Shown here: positions 59,877-64,000 of the stretch, one piece after another
How positions within the stretch are numbered: position 1 is the stretch's first letter
Layout of the letters: every line of letters begins with the position of its first letter
Source: Bacteriovorax sp. MedPE-SWde
GTDB lineage: Bacteria; Bdellovibrionota; Bacteriovoracia; Bacteriovoracales; Bacteriovoracaceae
Direction of reading: 5' to 3'
DNA length: 64,000 bases
NCBI GenBank assembly: GCA_001874305.1
Contig: MPCU01000005.1
Location: forward strand, 1-64,000
Notes under the pieces: model-generated
Told to the model about the DNA's origin: nothing
The model's database searches: none
What the model saw: the letters and a program-made list of their open reading frames with translations, nothing else
Made by a program: the position numbers and the translations under genes

Positions 59877-60545
59877 TAGTTCTTTTTCAATGATCTCAGG
59901 GATTCCATCAAGAAACTCTAATCCCATTTTATAATCTCTTTTCATCATTGTACTTTTTGTTTTATCGTATTCGGTAAGGTGAACTATCCGACATAATAGA
60001 GGTACTCTTACTTCAGTATTACCAAATTTTTTGAGGTAAACCTTTTCACCAATACAGAATGAGTTTAATTTTGTAACACTAAAAAGAAGACCGACACCTT
60101 TCTCACAAAGGTCTAACACTATTAATTCAAATGATGTCTTACCAATTATTTCTGTATCACTTTTTTCAATCTTAAGCTTTAATACATCTTTTGGAATCTT
60201 TCGTCTTTTTTGATTTCTATTTTCAAGAATCCTGTAGTTTTTTGGAAGTTTAACCTGTAGCCTTCCTTCACCTAACTTCTCAATTTTAGTTTTGAATAAG
60301 AGAGACCTATCTTCAAATTTTAAAAAAAGTTCATTTTGCTTTTTAAAGACATTACTTTTTTCATCAATCGTTGACAGCAATAAGGTCCCTGTTTCAAAGT
60401 TAAACTTTTGTATTAAAGCCTTCTCTTTTATCCGAGTTCCGTCATTTGTTAATTGCCACAATAAGATTGTATCAATATTTTCTAGGGTTCTTTCTATTGA
60501 GTCATATATTGACTCTCTATCATCTTCCCATATCAAATTATCCAA
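59868..60545 (-). CDS. PilZ-domain protein with atypical ligand motifs
   Basis: The TTG at 60545 has AAGGTGA five bases upstream; the in-frame GTG at 60554 overlaps that site. The 225-residue protein has an N-terminal YcgR-like region (about 30-105) and a C-terminal PilZ domain (about 110-220). The arginine box reads NQKRRKIPK, with Lys where the second Arg of RxxxR is expected, and the second box reads LDLCEKGVGL, with Cys for Ser. Cyclic di-GMP binding may be weak or absent. It may act on flagella or gliding. Confidence 0.75.
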   Translation of the reverse strand: MDNLIWEDDRESIYDSIERTLENIDTILLWQLTNDGTRIKEKALIQKFNFETGTLLLSTIDEKSNVFKKQNELFLKFEDRSLLFKTKIEKLGEGRLQVKLPKNYRILENRNQKRRKIPKDVLKLKIEKSDTEIIGKTSFELIVLDLCEKGVGLLFSVTKLNSFCIGEKVYLKKFGNTEVRVPLLCRIVHLTEYDKTKSTMMKRDYKMGLEFLDGIPEIIEKELAK

Positions 60546-60624
60546 ATTACTCACCTTGTTATATTCAAAGGTCTATTTTACCTTAAATAATAACTCTGTA
60601 TAATTAAGATTTCTTTACTGTAGG

Positions 60625-60651
60625 AATAAAAAAAGGGCCTCATTGGGCCCA
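60625..60651 (-). terminator. Rho-independent terminator after the acidic membrane-anchored protein gene
   Basis: On the minus strand GGGCC ... GGCCC (60650-60635) encloses a short loop and is followed by seven T's. It lies 24 bases after the stop of the 60675-61829 gene. Confidence 0.8.
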
Positions 60652-60674
60652 TACATACTTTATATTTTTTGTTA

Positions 60675-61829
60675 TTAGAATGAGTAACCTTGTCTTTCAA
60701 CTTCATTATTCATTTCTTCTTCGTCTTCTATTGCTTCTTCACTTTCTTCTGATTCCTCATATGACTCTTCTTCTTCAATCTCTGACTTATAACTAGCATC
60801 TATCATCTTTCTAGATTCTTGTGACTCAACCTGTGCTTGATCTAGTCCTTCTGATACTATTTCTGACTCATATGATTTTTCTTCCTTTAATCTTTCTACT
60901 TCATCTCTTTCTTCTTGAATTCTTTCTAATTCATCTTGAGTTACAAAGTTTAGTAGTGAACCTTTCAGTGGTCCTGTTGCAAATCTAATTCTATAAGAAT
61001 CTTTACCATTATTTGTAACAATTCCTCTTGCTTCTTCACCATCGATTTCTGTTAGAAAGCTTCCACCTGCTTCAAGTTCAATATCACCTAATACATATGA
61101 CTTCACTTCTTCTTTTTCATTTCTTACTTCAAATGATAACCCTTGAATTGATCCTTCTGCTACCGTTACATCACCTGATACAAACTCTTCACCGATTAGT
61201 AGTTTTGATCCTAGTGCTGGTATCATTGCTCTTTCAAGTGTTAATGGCTCACTTGTAGCTTCACTTTCTCTTACTTCAGCTTTATCTTCAAGCTTATCAA
61301 AAGCTTCTTCTGTATCAATATTAGTTACATTTTGAATGTATTTCTCTTCCTTGTATCTTCTAGCTTCGATTATCTCATAACCTTTTCCAAATGATCTAAA
61401 GATTGCAATCGTTTTTGCTGACTCATGAAGAAATGACAAATCAAAAAGGTACTTATCATTATTATTGATCATAATTTGACTTGTACTTACTAAAGAGAAA
61501 TCTACGATTATCTTCTTCTCTTCTTTGTTCTTATTATATATTTCTTCACCTTTCTCATCTTCAATTCTAATAATTTGCCACTTTCCATTTACTTTACCTT
61601 CGTTCTTTTCATTTACTGGTAAGTACTGAATTGCTTTTAATTCTCTTTCTGCTGAAGCAAGAATACGTTCTTGTTGCTCATCAAATCTCTTAACAAATTT
61701 AACTTCAGAGTTATCCATATATGAAGAGTCTGATACTTTCATACTCTGATAGATTCCACCGAAGACCATAAATGATCCTGAAAGAATTGCTGCAAGAGTA
61801 AGTTTTTTGTAAAAGTTTGCTGCTTTCAT
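60675..61829 (-). CDS. Membrane-anchored protein with a glutamate-rich C-terminus (384 aa)
   Basis: I do not recognise this gene. An N-terminal hydrophobic segment (LTLAAILSGSFMVFGGIY, about 10-27) is a membrane anchor or uncleaved signal. Residues 60-160 look like a beta-rich domain (KWQIIRIEDEKGEEIYNKNK, and ISQIMINNNDKYLFDL-like strands). A second domain (about 200-300) carries SFEVRNEKEEVKSYVLGDIE. The last 80 residues are almost all Glu/Ser, including a 30-residue stretch rich in EEES/EESEE. The gene is a single unit with its own terminator. Confidence 0.7.
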   Translation of the reverse strand: MKAANFYKKLTLAAILSGSFMVFGGIYQSMKVSDSSYMDNSEVKFVKRFDEQQERILASAERELKAIQYLPVNEKNEGKVNGKWQIIRIEDEKGEEIYNKNKEEKKIIVDFSLVSTSQIMINNNDKYLFDLSFLHESAKTIAIFRSFGKGYEIIEARRYKEEKYIQNVTNIDTEEAFDKLEDKAEVRESEATSEPLTLERAMIPALGSKLLIGEEFVSGDVTVAEGSIQGLSFEVRNEKEEVKSYVLGDIELEAGGSFLTEIDGEEARGIVTNNGKDSYRIRFATGPLKGSLLNFVTQDELERIQEERDEVERLKEEKSYESEIVSEGLDQAQVESQESRKMIDASYKSEIEEEESYEESEESEEAIEDEEEMNNEVERQGYSF

Positions 61830-61994
61830 AAATAGCTCCGTTATTTGTATTTGCTATTTATATTGCAACGCGCATGCCAATCAGCAATGCTCTATAATCA
61901 GAGAATTTATGTATTACACTGAACTAAGTAACTGAAATTTCGTTGGGGTGTATAGGTAGAACTGTAAAAAAGATAACACTGTCTATATTTTAGA

Positions 61995-62021
61995 CAAAAA
62001 AAAGGGAGACAACGTCTCCCA
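61995..62021 (-). terminator. Rho-independent terminator after the small helical protein gene
   Basis: On the minus strand GGGAGAC (62020-62014) and GTCTCCC (62010-62004) form a perfect stem with a three-base loop, followed by eight T's. The stretch 61830-61994 upstream of the acidic protein gene holds no gene I can support. Confidence 0.92.
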
Positions 62022-62026
62022 AAATA

Positions 62027-62218
62027 CTAGTCTAAAGAAATTGTTTTCTTCTCATAATCAGAGTGACTTGCTCTGAACCTTTTTAGTGCAATAACAACTA
62101 GCTCGTTTAGAGAATAACCCGTGTTATTTGCCATACCTTCAATAGATTCAACTACGCCCTTCTCAATTTCTACTTTAAGCTCTTTTAGCTCACCTTGATT
62201 GTGTACTTGTCCTTTCAT
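62027..62218 (-). CDS. Small helical protein, possible ribbon-helix-helix regulator (63 aa)
   Basis: These 63 residues have a beta-like N-terminal stretch (ELKELKVEIEKGVVESIEGM) then NTGYSLNELVVIALKRFRAS, which resembles the strand-helix-helix of small DNA-binding regulators of the ribbon-helix-helix fold. This is a pattern match only. GGAGT lies before the ATG. It follows the DUF4388-like gene by 13 bases and is the last gene of the mrp operon. Confidence 0.6.
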   Translation of the reverse strand: MKGQVHNQGELKELKVEIEKGVVESIEGMANNTGYSLNELVVIALKRFRASHSDYEKKTISLD

Positions 62219-62231
62219 ATCTACTCCTTAA

Positions 62232-62765
62232 TTACTTAAATACTTTTATTGCGCCTTTTTTTCTTAAGCTTACTAAACCTTTTGTAATTTCAAAATCAAA
62301 TAAATCACAGTTTTTATAAATATCAGCCACTTTGTTGAACTCACTCATAACCTTAAGTATCGAAAACTCTAGACTAGTGGGCTTCTCACCTTTTTCAACA
62401 AACCCTGGATTTATTAAAACTCTTAGGTTTTCAGGCGGCTTAAGTTTCTTAGATTTATTATGATCTTCATATATCGTCGTAACCTTTTTACGAAGATCAT
62501 TTAGAGTAAGAGAGAACTCAACATCCTCTTCTTCAACAATTTCCGGCTCAACGACCAATTTAAAATCTTCCAAGTCCTCAAGATCACATATCACAAGAGA
62601 GTACAGGGCCGTAGCCCCAGTCTTTTTAGCAAAATGTGAAGACACTACCTTTCCGTTCAAAAGTAGAATGACACCTAGGTACTGACGATCAACACTCTTT
62701 AGTACGTTAATCCTTCCAGTAAACCCAAATGAGCACTGCTCTTCAATTGCTTCTAATACAGACAT
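62232..62765 (-). CDS. DUF4388-like domain protein
   Basis: The first 80 residues of this 177-residue protein read CSFGFTGRINVLKSVDRQYL then GVILLLNGKVVSSHF and GATALYSLV, which resemble the DUF4388/PATAN domain of response-regulator-associated proteins. The C-terminus (LEFSILKVMSEFNKVADIYK) looks like a winged helix. It may be a small signalling adaptor. It starts three bases after mrp ends, so the two are co-transcribed. Confidence 0.62.
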   Translation of the reverse strand: MSVLEAIEEQCSFGFTGRINVLKSVDRQYLGVILLLNGKVVSSHFAKKTGATALYSLVICDLEDLEDFKLVVEPEIVEEEDVEFSLTLNDLRKKVTTIYEDHNKSKKLKPPENLRVLINPGFVEKGEKPTSLEFSILKVMSEFNKVADIYKNCDLFDFEITKGLVSLRKKGAIKVFK

Positions 62766-62768
62766 TTA

Positions 62769-63899
62769 CTACCCTAATATTTTGCTAAAGAAACCTTTCT
62801 TTTTTTCATCGGTATTATCAATTACTTTTTTAGCTATTTCCGTATAGGCATTCCAAACTGGTCGCCCTTCATAGTTTAGAGTATTCATGTATGGCTTTCC
62901 ATTATCACAGCTCTCTCTAAGAGCTATCTCCATTGGAATATCTCCTAGGAAAGAAACGCCTAGTTCTTCAGCTGCTTTCTTGGCTCCACCCTCACCAAAG
63001 ATATGGTATTTCTTTTCAGGCATATCATCAGGAGAGAAGTAACTCATATTTTCAATAATACCAAGAACCGGTACATTTACTTGACCAAACATTTTAAGGC
63101 CTTTTCTTGAATCAAGTAGTGCTACATCTTGTGGAGTTGATACACCAATTATGCCGTCAACATCAGTTGCCTGAACCATTGATAGCTGAACATCCCCTGT
63201 CCCAGGAGGTAAATCAAGAATAAGGTAGTCCAACTCACCCCAGTCAACATCAAATAGGAATTGATTTAGTACTCCACCAAGCATTGGGCCACGCCATATT
63301 ACAGGATCTTGTTCGGAGATAAAAAGTCCAAAGCTAATAAATTTAATTCCATCCGCTTCAATTGGAAGTATTTTTTTGTCATCAGATGAAAGTGGTTTCG
63401 CATCTCTTTTACCGACAAGCATTGGTATTGATGGTCCATAAATATCCGCATCTAGTAGCCCTACCGTTTTCCCTTGATTCTTAAGAGCATAGGCTAAGTT
63501 TGTTGATACTGTAGACTTTCCAACACCACCTTTTCCAGATGAAACAGCAATAACTTTTTTAACGTTAGAAACTCTCTTTTTTTGTGGAAGAGGAGCTCCA
63601 TGGCCAACCTTAAGGTTTGCATTTTCTTTCTTCGTTTCTGGTTTCTTAGTCGTAACATCACTAGAATTAGTTGAAACTGTTTTGACCATAATGTTATTTT
63701 CATTAACTAGGTTTTTTAATTCATTTATAATAACATCTTCGATTTTTCTTTTTTGATCTGGATTAATTCCATCTCTATTGTAAACTAGAGTTAGTTGATC
63801 ATTTTCGTATGTTAACTGCTTTATTCGCCCTTCAGATGATAAAGTCTCATTTGAATTAGGGTTTTTAATAGAGTGAATAATATTTTTGATTTCTTCCAT
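62769..63899 (-). CDS. Mrp/ApbC-family Fe-S cluster carrier ATPase
   Basis: This 376-residue protein has an N-terminal FSCA/DUF59-like domain (about 1-75), a linker, and the MinD-type P-loop SGKGGVGKST at 121-130. Further motifs are LLDADIYGPSIPMLVG, DLPPGTGDVQLSM and LGIIENMSYFSPDD. Mrp/ApbC proteins load Fe-S clusters onto apoproteins. In E. coli ApbC the ENM motif is followed by CxxC that binds the cluster; here that place reads YFSPDDMPEKKYHIFG with no cysteine. The gene heads a three-gene operon. Confidence 0.9.
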   Translation of the reverse strand: MEEIKNIIHSIKNPNSNETLSSEGRIKQLTYENDQLTLVYNRDGINPDQKRKIEDVIINELKNLVNENNIMVKTVSTNSSDVTTKKPETKKENANLKVGHGAPLPQKKRVSNVKKVIAVSSGKGGVGKSTVSTNLAYALKNQGKTVGLLDADIYGPSIPMLVGKRDAKPLSSDDKKILPIEADGIKFISFGLFISEQDPVIWRGPMLGGVLNQFLFDVDWGELDYLILDLPPGTGDVQLSMVQATDVDGIIGVSTPQDVALLDSRKGLKMFGQVNVPVLGIIENMSYFSPDDMPEKKYHIFGEGGAKKAAEELGVSFLGDIPMEIALRESCDNGKPYMNTLNYEGRPVWNAYTEIAKKVIDNTDEKKKGFFSKILG

Positions 63900-63923
63900 A
63901 GTGCTCTCCGCGTCAATACTATA

Positions 63924-64000
63924 CTAATCTGCTTGGATATTAGTAAAAAATGCCCATTCAGGCAATTGTTCCCTTAGAAAATTTTGCCCTACTATAAACT
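63924..64000 (-). CDS. C-terminal end of an unidentified gene (runs off the right edge)
   Basis: On the minus strand one frame stays open from the edge to a TAG at 63926-63924, encoding 24 residues ending EQLPEWAFFTNIQAD. The composition (Trp, Pro, Phe, Gln) looks like real protein rather than AT-rich noise, and the stop falls 25 bases before mrp. The product cannot be named from so little. Confidence 0.35.
   Translation of the reverse strand, partial: FIVGQNFLREQLPEWAFFTNIQAD

Noticed and set aside
61028-61258. Long leucine-rich plus-strand frame opposite the acidic protein gene
   Set aside because: It is the reverse complement of a Glu/Ser-rich coding region, which gives Leu/Phe runs; it has no ribosome binding site.
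1-64000. CRISPR array, insertion sequence, prophage or integrative element
   Set aside because: No repeat-spacer pattern, transposase, integrase or att-like duplication around the tRNAs was seen.

Overview
The window is a compact, AT-rich Gram-negative chromosome segment. lpxC, bamD, lspA, a full set of flagellar P/L-ring genes and many lipoproteins and exported beta-barrel candidates show an outer membrane. The mix of flagellar genes with CsrA-FliW, PilZ proteins, IcmF, arginine succinyltransferase genes and AmgK-MurU muropeptide salvage suggests a Bdellovibrionota-type bacterium, most likely Bacteriovoracales (Bacteriovorax or Halobacteriovorax). That placement is inferred from gene content and has not been tested by a search. 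I see no mobile element, CRISPR array, rRNA operon or phage module.

Layout. 1-4300 (minus): the start of tuf, a tRNA-Thr/Tyr/Gly cluster like the one before E. coli tufB, rlmB, proS and lpxC. 4500-9900: a thioesterase-globin pair, then ruvCAB followed by a beta-barrel candidate and an amidohydrolase-like lipoprotein, then a 56-residue membrane protein. 9900-12300: folD-gcvT-gcvH (one-carbon metabolism). 12500-17700: a small unknown gene, then a minus-strand operon xseB - degenerate patatin lipoprotein - PBP1A - TonB-like protein. 17880-27060: a flagellar block in the order flgF, G, A, H, I, J, M, N, K, L, csrA, fliW, mostly with overlapping or near-overlapping genes, ending in a strong terminator. 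27080-30950 (minus): a BatE-like protein, a cyclic-nucleotide-binding-domain protein, an AI-2E-family permease, bamD and a TPR protein. 31000-34930: astC-astA-astD. 35600-39960: tRNA-Asn, an orphan HExxH peptide-hydroxylase-like protein, a YgfZ-TPR fusion with an IscA-type protein, and an FHA protein. 39960-44850: cobalamin adenosyltransferase with IcmF, a ferredoxin, and lspA. 44870-49030: a sigma-54 response regulator, a CHASE2 histidine kinase and a pseudo-M48 membrane protein. 49240-54450: an endonuclease IV-like protein, a PilZ operon, a small ferredoxin, and a pseudo-M48 lipoprotein - amgK - murU operon. 54500-64000: LysM lipoprotein, exported proteins, folK, acyl-CoA dehydrogenase with etfBA, a PilZ protein, an acidic membrane-anchored protein, a small helical protein, a DUF4388-like protein and Mrp.

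The strongest threads for follow-up are cell-envelope proteins that keep a hydrolase fold but have lost catalytic residues (two M48-like, one patatin-like), each translationally coupled to an envelope, sensory or wall-recycling gene; the HExxH hydroxylase-like protein with no visible precursor peptide; the YgfZ-TPR fusion; and a FlgG reading frame whose best-supported start adds a signal-peptide-like extension. All calls come from reading motifs by eye; no database search was run.
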